IMG/VR virus record: IMGVR_UViG_3300033993_002357
Location: 1-45,875 of that record
Length of the DNA: 45,875 nucleotides
Reading direction: 5' to 3' (one strand)
Source: a virus
Part shown: in pieces, positions 36,416 to 44,430 of the stretch
How positions within the stretch are numbered: the first letter of the stretch is position 1
Layout: every line of letters starts with the position of its first letter
Made by a program: the position numbers and the translations under genes
The notes under the pieces: model-generated
Seen by the model: only the letters and a program-made list of their open reading frames with translations
Databases searched by the model: none
Told to the model about the DNA's origin: nothing

Positions 36416-38446
36416 ATGGAAAGTCTCAATAAAGTAGTATCTAGTTTCAATATACAAGACAACTTACACCCAAAGATTTGGTATTTACCAAATGAAAAAC
36501 ATATGGGTGACCCTGAAGGTCAGAAATACAAATTAAATCCAAAGGTTAGAAAAAATCTTTTGGAAATTGCTTATCAATTTATTGATTCATTTGGTTTGGA
36601 TGTTGTTATAGATGATATCATTATCACAGGTTCAATCGCTAATTATAATTGGTCAAAATACTCGGACATTGATGTTCACATTTTAGTTGATTACAATCAA
36701 TTTAATCCAAAATTAAAGGATACCTATGTTGAATATTTTGATATGAAAAAAATAATATTCAACGAAAAAAGGAATGTAAAATTATTTGATTTTGATGTTG
36801 AGTTGTTTGTTGAGGACGCTGACGCTAAGGGTATTAGTGATGGTGTTTATTCACTTATGAATGATGAATGGTTAAAAGAACCAAGTAAAAAAAAGACCAC
36901 AATCAATAAGTCTGAAATAATTAAAAATTCAAAAAAATGGATGCGTATCATAGATACACTTCTTAAACATTTGGAAGGGGAAAGTCCTGAAACAATAATC
37001 AACAATGTTAAAAAAATTAAAACTAAGTTAAAGAAATATCGAATTGATGGTCTTAAAGGTAGTGGAGAATTAGGATTGGAAAATTTGGTATTTAAAGTTT
37101 TAAGAAGAAACGGATACATTCAAAAGTTATATTCTGAACCGATTAAATTAATTGATAACAAACTTTCTTTAAAAGAGGCAGAGTTATCATCACCATTGGA
37201 AACGACAATAGTAGGTTCTAAGTTTGGTGCTGTAAGACCTGGTTTAGATACTAAAAAACCCCACTCAGGAGTTGATTTGAAAGCGTCAACAGGGACACCC
37301 ATCTATTCACCTGATAATGGACTTGTTGTAAAATCTGATATGGTTGGAAACAATGGTGGATGTGGTGGTTCATTATTTATTAAACACAAAGATGGTTTTG
37401 AAAGTAGATTTTGTCATTGTAGTGATATACTAGTAAAGGTTGGGGATTCAGTAAAAAAGGGTCAAAAGGTTGCACTTAGTGGTGGGGGTAAAAATGATAG
37501 AGGTAGAGGTTTTTCAACCGGAGCACATTTACATTACACTTTAGTAAAAGATGGTGTTTTGGTTGACCCAATGAATTTCATAGGTAGTTTTACCCCAATG
37601 AAAGCCTTAACGAAAATGACAACATCTGTAGATGGAACTATCAAAAAAATAATGACAATACTTAAGAAACCTGAATATAAAGATGTTGAATTAGAAAAGT
37701 TAAAAGAAAAGAAAAAAGATATAAAAATTTTAGAAGACCTAACAAAGATTATAAATGAAAAGAAAGAACTGAAATTTTCAAGAAATAATAGTTTTGATGA
37801 AAGTGTTTTAATAATTCAAAAAATACTCAAGGTTTTAGGGTATGCTGATGATGACTTTAAAATAAATGGTATTTACGATTTGAATACTCAACAAGTTGTA
37901 AAGGAGTTTCAAACAGATAACGACTTAAGTTCAACAGGAACACTCAATACTGAAGACCTTAAAGTTATATATTTTTTGGTTTTAGCAAATGAGTTGCAAC
38001 AAGCTGAATTTGACAAAATTGAATTAGATAAAGTAGATGAATTCTCCAATCCCGATTTATTAATCTATCAAGAAATTCTTACTAATTTAGGAGCACCAAT
38101 ATCTAAAGAAAATCTCAGATTTTTATATGCTTTGAGAAATAGTTTTACAGATACCAAAGCAAAAAACAATCCTTTTAATGTCAAATTCAATTTGATTGAA
38201 GACCCAAAGATGACTGATTACAATAAAACTGAGACAAAAAATTATTCATCACCCGAATTCGGTATAAAAGCAACTATAAAAACCTTGAAACAACCAAGGT
38301 ACAAATGTATTGTTGACTCCTTGAAAATACAAGAAACTGCTGATGGAATCGCTCGTTGTGAAATTTTACAGAATATAGGAATCCAAGACGAAATTTTAGA
38401 ATTGCTCAAAAATGAAAATTTGATACCTATAAAAATTTCAAATTAG
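36416..38446 (+). CDS. nucleotidyltransferase - M23 peptidase - peptidoglycan-binding fusion
   Basis: A 676-residue protein. Residues 60-95 hold a polymerase-beta-type nucleotidyltransferase core (IITGSIANYNWSKYSDIDVH: Gly-Ser 72-73, Asp84 and Asp86). Residues 265-395 form an M23 (LytM) endopeptidase: HSGVDLKASTGTPIYSP with His283 and Asp287, FCHCSD, and AHLHY. Residues 455-520 are a peptidoglycan-binding helical domain (LKVLGYADDDFKINGIYD). The end (540-670) resembles a lysozyme/tail-lysin accessory domain (NNPFNVKF, GIKATIKTLK). It is likely a virion cell-wall enzyme; the N-terminal nucleotidyltransferase is unexplained. A TATTTATC box lies 4 nt before the ATG. Confidence 0.75.
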   Translation: MESLNKVVSSFNIQDNLHPKIWYLPNEKHMGDPEGQKYKLNPKVRKNLLEIAYQFIDSFGLDVVIDDIIITGSIANYNWSKYSDIDVHILVDYNQFNPKLKDTYVEYFDMKKIIFNEKRNVKLFDFDVELFVEDADAKGISDGVYSLMNDEWLKEPSKKKTTINKSEIIKNSKKWMRIIDTLLKHLEGESPETIINNVKKIKTKLKKYRIDGLKGSGELGLENLVFKVLRRNGYIQKLYSEPIKLIDNKLSLKEAELSSPLETTIVGSKFGAVRPGLDTKKPHSGVDLKASTGTPIYSPDNGLVVKSDMVGNNGGCGGSLFIKHKDGFESRFCHCSDILVKVGDSVKKGQKVALSGGGKNDRGRGFSTGAHLHYTLVKDGVLVDPMNFIGSFTPMKALTKMTTSVDGTIKKIMTILKKPEYKDVELEKLKEKKKDIKILEDLTKIINEKKELKFSRNNSFDESVLIIQKILKVLGYADDDFKINGIYDLNTQQVVKEFQTDNDLSSTGTLNTEDLKVIYFLVLANELQQAEFDKIELDKVDEFSNPDLLIYQEILTNLGAPISKENLRFLYALRNSFTDTKAKNNPFNVKFNLIEDPKMTDYNKTETKNYSSPEFGIKATIKTLKQPRYKCIVDSLKIQETADGIARCEILQNIGIQDEILELLKNENLIPIKISN

Positions 38447-38478
38447 GAGTGTGAACAGAATAAATAATTTTAATTGTA

Positions 38479-38486
38479 TATTTATA
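38479..38486 (+). promoter_or_regulatory. TATTTATA box before gene at 38515
   Basis: TATTTATA ends 28 nt before the ATG. Confidence 0.4.
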
Positions 38487-38514
38487 TTAAAATAATTAAC
38501 AAAAAAAAATAATT

Positions 38515-39753
38515 ATGGGAAAATTGAGACCTATTGGTAGTGAAAAACTACAAGGAGATGATAAAATTAGAAGAATGATTGAAATAAGTAACTATAACTT
38601 AAATGTACCTAAATCAATCAACGAAAATTCTTCTATGGAATATAAAAAAACTTTAGTTGATGGTAATACATATCATATCATCAAAGAGAAAAGTGGATAT
38701 GTTTTGAAAAAGGGGTTGAATGAAAGTGTTGCGGAATATATTGAACCTATAGCAAATAGAAAATATTATTCTTCATACTCGCAAGCCTTCAAAAGATTGA
38801 ACTTGATAGTTAAAGAGGTAAATGATAATTTTGGTCACAAGGGTAACATTTCACTTTTCAATGAATCAGATGATGAAACAAAATATTATTTGAACTTAGA
38901 TGAACAAGGAGAAACTCCTCCAGCTCCTGCACCCGCACCTGCACCACAACCTCAAACACCACCCGCTCCAGCCCCTGAACCAAGTGCTGAAACTCCTATG
39001 ACTCCAGAACCTGAGGTAGATATGTCCGATGAAATGGATGTAGAGACTATGGATGATGAAGAACAAGATGAGGAAGTTGTAACTTATAAATCTATACAAA
39101 AAACAGTTGGTAAGTTGGCTCAAAAAACTAGAGAGTTTTTGTCGGATGAAGAAAATCAATTAGATACTAAACAAATCAAATATATTATAAATTCAATATT
39201 GTCTGCTTTACCTTTAGAAGATTTGGATGAAGATGATAAAGAGGAAATTATGACTAAATTTGAAGGCGGTGAAGAGGAAGGTTATGAAGAAACTGAGACT
39301 GAAATAGATACTGAAGAAACACCAATTGAACCTCCTACCGAAGAAATGGGAATGGAAACTCCACCGGCACCTCCTACGCCTGAGGGTGAAATGGAAGAAT
39401 CAGAACATATGTATAGACATGGTGGTCCTAGAACTATGAAAAATAGAATGGATACTGAAAATATGTTTGAGAATATGTTTAATGAATCAGTTGTGGATAA
39501 AGTATTGAGGAAATATTTTAAATCTGAACCAACTAAAAAAGTTATTTCAGAATCTAAAATTTCCAAAAATGTTAAAAGAAATTTAGATGGAATTGAAAGA
39601 TTATCTGAATCATTTGCTCAAGAAAAATCATCAGTTAAATTGGTAAACAAATATCCTCACGCTAAACTTTTAGGTAGAAACAAGAAACAACAACTAGTAT
39701 TTGAAATTAATAGTGAAAGAATATTCGTAACACAGAAAGGTAGTATCTTATGA
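38515..39753 (+). CDS. probable prohead core/scaffold-like protein
   Basis: A 412-residue protein. An N-terminal domain (residues 1-125) is followed by a Pro/Ala-rich stretch (residues 130-165), a long acidic region with several Glu/Asp runs, and a basic C-terminal domain (VSKNVKR..., KYPHAKLLGRNKKQQ). Acid-rich helical composition and position just upstream of terminase and portal suggest a head-assembly protein; there is no motif to prove this. The stop overlaps the next start (ATGA). Confidence 0.5.
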   Translation: MGKLRPIGSEKLQGDDKIRRMIEISNYNLNVPKSINENSSMEYKKTLVDGNTYHIIKEKSGYVLKKGLNESVAEYIEPIANRKYYSSYSQAFKRLNLIVKEVNDNFGHKGNISLFNESDDETKYYLNLDEQGETPPAPAPAPAPQPQTPPAPAPEPSAETPMTPEPEVDMSDEMDVETMDDEEQDEEVVTYKSIQKTVGKLAQKTREFLSDEENQLDTKQIKYIINSILSALPLEDLDEDDKEEIMTKFEGGEEEGYEETETEIDTEETPIEPPTEEMGMETPPAPPTPEGEMEESEHMYRHGGPRTMKNRMDTENMFENMFNESVVDKVLRKYFKSEPTKKVISESKISKNVKRNLDGIERLSESFAQEKSSVKLVNKYPHAKLLGRNKKQQLVFEINSERIFVTQKGSIL

Positions 39754-40163
39754 TGAATTTAATTTTTGTTAATGAATTAGGACCTAATTACAAAGGTGAT
39801 AACATTTACGAATTTATTTTTTCAGATAAAATAGATGATGTTTGGGGTGAAATGTGGGATTCAAAACCATCAAATGGTTATCCAAATCCTCCCGACATTC
39901 AACACATAAAGAAAGTCGGAGTTTTGAAAAACGATAAGATATCATTATCAGTAATTCAAAAGTCCGATTATTTTTCAATGATAGATGCAATCGATGATGT
40001 TGTTGCTTTAGCTTGGGAGAACGAAAACGATGGGGTTAATTTTGATTTAGTTAAAAGATTAGTCTTCAGATATGGTGATAGTGAGGAAATAATTAAAAAT
40101 AAATTATACGAAAGAGACATTGTTCTCGAATATGAAAAAAAATTAAGTTATGAACTTGAATAA
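39750..40163 (+). CDS. phage protein of unknown function
   Basis: A 137-residue acidic protein (start 39750 or 39753). ELGPNYKGDNIYEFIFSDKIDDVWGEMWDSKPS has the look of a conserved phage protein, and the whole is alpha/beta. It overlaps both neighbours, hence tight translational coupling in the head-gene block. Confidence 0.6.
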   Translation: MMNLIFVNELGPNYKGDNIYEFIFSDKIDDVWGEMWDSKPSNGYPNPPDIQHIKKVGVLKNDKISLSVIQKSDYFSMIDAIDDVVALAWENENDGVNFDLVKRLVFRYGDSEEIIKNKLYERDIVLEYEKKLSYELE

Positions 40164-41238
40164 AAAAATTGGATTTTTGTTAGACACAGGGTTCACTCCA
40201 AAGTTTGTTTCATCTTTAAATGAAAGTAAAATTAGTTTATTGTATGAAAAAATGACTAAAAAAGAAGAGAGTAAAGAAGCGCAAGAAATAACAACAAAAA
40301 TAAAACGATTTTCCGCTTCAGAGGTTGCTGATGCTAAAACTAAAGGAGAGTCTTTGCCAGGGGGAAAAGCAGTTAAAATGAATCCTGATGGTAGTGTTGA
40401 TGTTACAATGGAGGGAGTGGAAATTGGTGAAGATGATACAATTAATGTTGTTAATGATCCAGATGCAACAGCTGATGGAATGGGGATGTTCGAAACGGAT
40501 ATTAATGAAAAGTTCGAATCAAAAGCACAACAAGGATTATTTTGGGCTCGTTGTAATAAATGTAAGACTGATGATTGTAAGTGGTGTAAAATGGCGAAAG
40601 AGTTTTCCAAGAGTACATCAAAAAAACAATATAAAGATATGCCTGAAAAAAAACATCCTGAAAAGACTGTAAAATACAAGAAAAAAGAAACCAAGGAAAA
40701 TTTTACTTTCAAAGATTATTTAGGTAAATTAGGTTCAACCTATACAAGTGAAATGGCAAAAAAAGTTAAAGGAACAACACCTACTTTTAGTGAATCAATC
40801 TTTGAAAAAAATTTAGAAAATATAATTCAAGAAAATTTAAAACCAACTATGAAAAAAAGAGATTTACTTAAACTAATTGAATCTGAAATCCAAAGAAAAA
40901 AAGGATTAAATGAAGATTTTTATTTTGATGAAAAGGAACCTGAATTAGATGAGGATTTTATGATGGATGGTGGTGATACAACAACAATTACCCCAGTAAA
41001 ACCAAAAACAAAACCATCCATTGACCCTGATAAGGAGGAGGAATATGATGAACCTATGAATCCTGACGAAGGTGAAGAACCCCATCCCCAAGCACCATTA
41101 AAAGGTAAACCTATAGTAGCAAAGTCAAAAATGGATGACGAAAATGAAATTTTAGGTAAATTCAAAAAAAGATTCGATATGGATATGGATAGATTAGATA
41201 ATGTAACACACAAACCACATAGATTCAAAAAATATTAA
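40150..41238 (+). CDS. phage protein with Cys-rich segment, unknown function
   Basis: A 362-residue charged protein. The start (MNLNKKIGFLLDTGFTPKFV) is followed by an acidic middle region and a possible zinc-binding segment near residues 136-148 (CNKCKTDDCKWC). The C-terminal third is acidic/proline-rich. It lies between core-like genes and the terminase; a scaffold or internal virion role is possible. Confidence 0.5.
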   Translation: MNLNKKIGFLLDTGFTPKFVSSLNESKISLLYEKMTKKEESKEAQEITTKIKRFSASEVADAKTKGESLPGGKAVKMNPDGSVDVTMEGVEIGEDDTINVVNDPDATADGMGMFETDINEKFESKAQQGLFWARCNKCKTDDCKWCKMAKEFSKSTSKKQYKDMPEKKHPEKTVKYKKKETKENFTFKDYLGKLGSTYTSEMAKKVKGTTPTFSESIFEKNLENIIQENLKPTMKKRDLLKLIESEIQRKKGLNEDFYFDEKEPELDEDFMMDGGDTTTITPVKPKTKPSIDPDKEEEYDEPMNPDEGEEPHPQAPLKGKPIVAKSKMDDENEILGKFKKRFDMDMDRLDNVTHKPHRFKKY

Positions 41239-41242
41239 AAAA

Positions 41243-42391
41243 ATGAAAAAATTATTATATGAGGCACCAATTGATGACTTTTTGAGTTCTGATGCTAAAG
41301 AAAAAATTATAAAAGCACAGAATAGAAAATATCAATCAGCAAAAGAAGGTGGTGGAAGTAGTAATAATATGGGTTACTTGATGAGTTATTTACCTAGTCT
41401 TGAATTGGAACACAAAACAAAATTATTGAATTTAGCAAAAGCAATATTTTTGTCCAAGTTTCCCAAAATCAAAGAAAGGGTTGATAAAGGTGTCTTAACT
41501 TTAGATGTTGATTTTTCAAGTAATCCAAGTATTAGGACTAAAACTCAAACTATTTCAACTGACCAAGTAAATAAAGCTAAAGAAATTGACCCAGATTTTG
41601 AAGAAAGAATAAAGGCAAGAAATTTTATTAATGCGACAACTCAGGGAACTGCTTGGGCTGATGGTTTTAATGCTTACAAAGAAGTCGAAAGTCAGTTGGA
41701 AAATCTTGACCCTGAACTTTTAAAAAAATATAAGGAGTTTGAAAATTCGGCTACAGTTTTCTATAATGATAACACACAAATGTTGGAAAGGATGGCTCAA
41801 CAATCTGTTGGGAGGGTAGCATTCGCTGATGTTAGACCTGATGAAAGCAAACCAGGTAATTGGATAATAGAAGTAAGAGCCCCACACTTTCCTTTGTTAG
41901 TACACGAATTATTTAAGGCTGGTAGATATTATAATTCTATTCTTTTTATGCCTAAAGATAAAAATGTCAGTAATACTTTGAAGGATACTACAGATACTCA
42001 TAAACATGAGATTAAGAATATGATTACTGGTAGAGAAATTAGTTCAAAGTTAAAGTATCTATGGGGTGAATTGATTGATGGTTATGAACCTTGGATGGAT
42101 GGGATGATTCAAACTCAATTCAATAGAATTGCTAACGATGATGTGAAATTACACAATTACATTATGTATAATGGGGTATTAGATGGAGACCAAAAAGCTA
42201 TGGATTTGTTTGAAAAATATTCTCAAAAGATTGTCAATTCAATTTTAAAAAATCCACCAAAAATAGAAAAACCCGATTACAACAAAATTATAAAAACAGA
42301 AAAAAAACCTGAGACAATTGAACCTGAAGAGGATGACGATTTCAATCCTGACGATTGGGATACTTTTGACTTTGATGATGATAACGATTAA
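41243..42391 (+). CDS. phage protein of unknown function before terminase
   Basis: A 382-residue protein, helical N-terminus and alpha/beta centre (IIEVRAPHFPLLVHELFKAGRYYN), with an acidic end (EPEEDDDFNPDDWDTFDFDDD). Encoded 4 nt after the preceding stop and followed by a terminator. Comparable genes precede terL in related large phages, but no function can be read. Confidence 0.55.
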   Translation: MKKLLYEAPIDDFLSSDAKEKIIKAQNRKYQSAKEGGGSSNNMGYLMSYLPSLELEHKTKLLNLAKAIFLSKFPKIKERVDKGVLTLDVDFSSNPSIRTKTQTISTDQVNKAKEIDPDFEERIKARNFINATTQGTAWADGFNAYKEVESQLENLDPELLKKYKEFENSATVFYNDNTQMLERMAQQSVGRVAFADVRPDESKPGNWIIEVRAPHFPLLVHELFKAGRYYNSILFMPKDKNVSNTLKDTTDTHKHEIKNMITGREISSKLKYLWGELIDGYEPWMDGMIQTQFNRIANDDVKLHNYIMYNGVLDGDQKAMDLFEKYSQKIVNSILKNPPKIEKPDYNKIIKTEKKPETIEPEEDDDFNPDDWDTFDFDDDND

Positions 42392-42397
42392 CTTACA

Positions 42398-42428
42398 AAC
42401 CCCCATTTATAATTAAGTGGGGGTTTTT
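42398..42428 (+). terminator. rho-independent terminator
   Basis: AACCCCCA pairs with TGGGGGTT around TTTATAATTAAG, followed by T5. A TATTTATA box for terL starts 2 nt later. Confidence 0.8.
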
Positions 42429-42429
42429 A

Positions 42430-42437
42430 TATTTATA
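42430..42437 (+). promoter_or_regulatory. TATTTATA box before terL
   Basis: TATTTATA ends 13 nt before the terL ATG and immediately follows the terminator. Confidence 0.45.
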
Positions 42438-42450
42438 TAAAATATAATTT

Positions 42451-44220
42451 ATGAGTTTAACAAAAGAACAAGTTATGATTGAGTATGTAAAGTGTATGAA
42501 AGATACACCTTATGCACTCAGAACATATTTGGAAACATATGATAATACGGTATCAAAATATGTTCCATTGGAATTATTTCCTGACCAAATATCACTATTA
42601 AATGACTATGAGGAATACAATGAAAATATTGCATTAAAATACAGACAAGCTGGTGTGTCCACGGTGACAGCTGCTTGGATATCAAAGAAAATAGCTTTTG
42701 CTAAAAAGGTAAAACCTGAGAAAATTTTGATTATTGCCAATAAATTAGATACATCTATGGAGATGGCAAACAAGATAAGAATGTTTATTAGTCAATGGCC
42801 ATCTTGGGTGGGTATTGATTTTGCAGCGGAAAAAAATTCACAAAAACATTACAAAACAAATAACGGATGTGAAGTAAAAGCGGTAGCAACATCAAAGGAT
42901 GCTCTTCGTGGTTTTACACCAACAATTCTTGTATTTGACGAGGCTGCGTTTATTGATGCGGACTCTGACTTCTGGGCTGCTTGTATGGCCTCACTTTCAA
43001 CTGGAGGTAAAGTTATTGTGGTATCAACACCAAATGGTTATGATGCAATTTACTATGAAATATATAATCAAGCAAGTAGGGGAATGAATGATTTCAAAAT
43101 CTCTGAGATGTTTTGGTTTAGAGACCCAAGATACACAAAAGATTTGTACTTAGTTAAAACTCAAGATACAATCCATTACCTTCTCAATAAAGAAGAATAC
43201 CCCAAAGATGAAATTATTAGTTGGGAAAATATTCAATTTGAGGACAGAAACTTCGAGGAACTTAAACTGATGATGGATTCAGGTTACAAACCCTGCTCTT
43301 CTTGGTTTGAAGGTATGGTTAAAAAATTGAAATATGATAAAAGAAAAGTATCTCAAGAGTTAGAGTGTAACTTCCTTGGTTCTGGTGATAATGTCTTTGA
43401 TTCTTTATTGATGCAAAGGGTAAAAGAGAATATGATTAGAGAACCCCAAAATAAAATGATTGGTAACTCTTTATGGATTTGGAAAGAACCTGTGATGGGT
43501 CACAAATATGTAATGGGTGTGGATGTGAGTAGAGGGGATAGTGAGGATTTTAGTTCATTCCAAATTATTGATTTTGATGAAAGAGAACAAGTTGCGGAAT
43601 ATGTGGGAAAACTTCCACCTGATACAATGGCAGAAATATGTTACAAATGGGCTAATATGTATAATGCTTTTATTGTAATAGATATTACTGGAGGTATGGG
43701 TGTATCAACATCTAGAAAACTCCAAGAAATGGGTTATAAAAATCTGTATGTTGATGGGGTTGATTTGGCAAACAAATGGAAGTATGACCCAAAAGCTTTG
43801 GATAAAATACCTGGTCTCAATTTTAACAACAAACGAGTTCAAATAATCGCATCATTTGAAGAAGCGATGAGACATCAGTTCAAGATATATAGTTTACGAT
43901 TATTCAATGAAATGAATACTTTCGTTTATATTAATGGAAGACCTGACCACCAAAAAGGACAACATGACGATTTAATTATGTCTATCGCTATGGCAACATA
44001 TGTAGCAGAATCATCATTCACCAGTTTGGAAAAAGTAACCGAACAAACTAAGGCTATGTTGGAATCTTGGTCAGTTGCAAATAATGAAAACGCTTCTAAA
44101 CAATTGGATTTTAATCCTGTGATACCTTATGGTCACGAAAGAATAAATCAACGAAATGTTAATGCAACAAGAGAGGATTATCAAAAATATGGTTGGTTAT
44201 TTGGAAACAACGGACGATAA
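42451..44220 (+). CDS. terL: terminase large subunit (T4 gp17-like)
   Basis: A 589-residue protein, typical TerL size. The ATPase domain has Walker A KYRQAGVST near residues 63-71, Walker B ILVFDEAAF at 159-167 and a following coupling SSTP-like motif (VVSTPNGYD). The C-terminal RNase-H-like nuclease has MGVDVSRGDSEDFSS, IVIDITGGMG and QHDDLIMS, giving the three acidic metal positions. It packages DNA into the prohead as a ring motor. It is followed by a small gene and the portal gene, the usual head order. Confidence 0.93.
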   Translation: MSLTKEQVMIEYVKCMKDTPYALRTYLETYDNTVSKYVPLELFPDQISLLNDYEEYNENIALKYRQAGVSTVTAAWISKKIAFAKKVKPEKILIIANKLDTSMEMANKIRMFISQWPSWVGIDFAAEKNSQKHYKTNNGCEVKAVATSKDALRGFTPTILVFDEAAFIDADSDFWAACMASLSTGGKVIVVSTPNGYDAIYYEIYNQASRGMNDFKISEMFWFRDPRYTKDLYLVKTQDTIHYLLNKEEYPKDEIISWENIQFEDRNFEELKLMMDSGYKPCSSWFEGMVKKLKYDKRKVSQELECNFLGSGDNVFDSLLMQRVKENMIREPQNKMIGNSLWIWKEPVMGHKYVMGVDVSRGDSEDFSSFQIIDFDEREQVAEYVGKLPPDTMAEICYKWANMYNAFIVIDITGGMGVSTSRKLQEMGYKNLYVDGVDLANKWKYDPKALDKIPGLNFNNKRVQIIASFEEAMRHQFKIYSLRLFNEMNTFVYINGRPDHQKGQHDDLIMSIAMATYVAESSFTSLEKVTEQTKAMLESWSVANNENASKQLDFNPVIPYGHERINQRNVNATREDYQKYGWLFGNNGR

Positions 44221-44228
44221 TATTTATA
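44221..44228 (+). promoter_or_regulatory. TATTTATA box before gene at 44240
   Basis: TATTTATA begins right after the terL stop codon and ends 11 nt before the ATG. Confidence 0.4.
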
Positions 44229-44239
44229 AAATAAAACAT

Positions 44240-44392
44240 ATGGGACTAGTAAACAGAAAAAAATCAGGAAAGAAATTGAATGGGACAAAAATGATTGTTG
44301 AAGGTCAAGGTGTTAGTACAGTCGCTAAACCAACTCCATTTTCAGGAGAAAAATTAAAATTAACTCCAGTTAATAACCAACAAACAAATTAA
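44240..44392 (+). CDS. 50-residue head-region protein
   Basis: ATG 44240 to TAA 44392, beginning MGLVNRKKSGKKLNG. A basic N-terminus and flexible end suggest a small structural or DNA-contacting protein. It lies between terL and portal and has its own TATTTATA box, which decides this start over an upstream in-frame ATG inside terL. Confidence 0.55.
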   Translation: MGLVNRKKSGKKLNGTKMIVEGQGVSTVAKPTPFSGEKLKLTPVNNQQTN

Positions 44393-44430
44393 ACACTTGA
44401 GTTAGTTCTTATTTATGATAAATTAATTAT

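Noticed and set aside
44156-44239. Earlier start for the 50-residue gene, inside terL
   Set aside because: The TATTTATA box and the ATG at 44240 fit the pattern of neighbouring genes; the earlier start lies in terL coding sequence.
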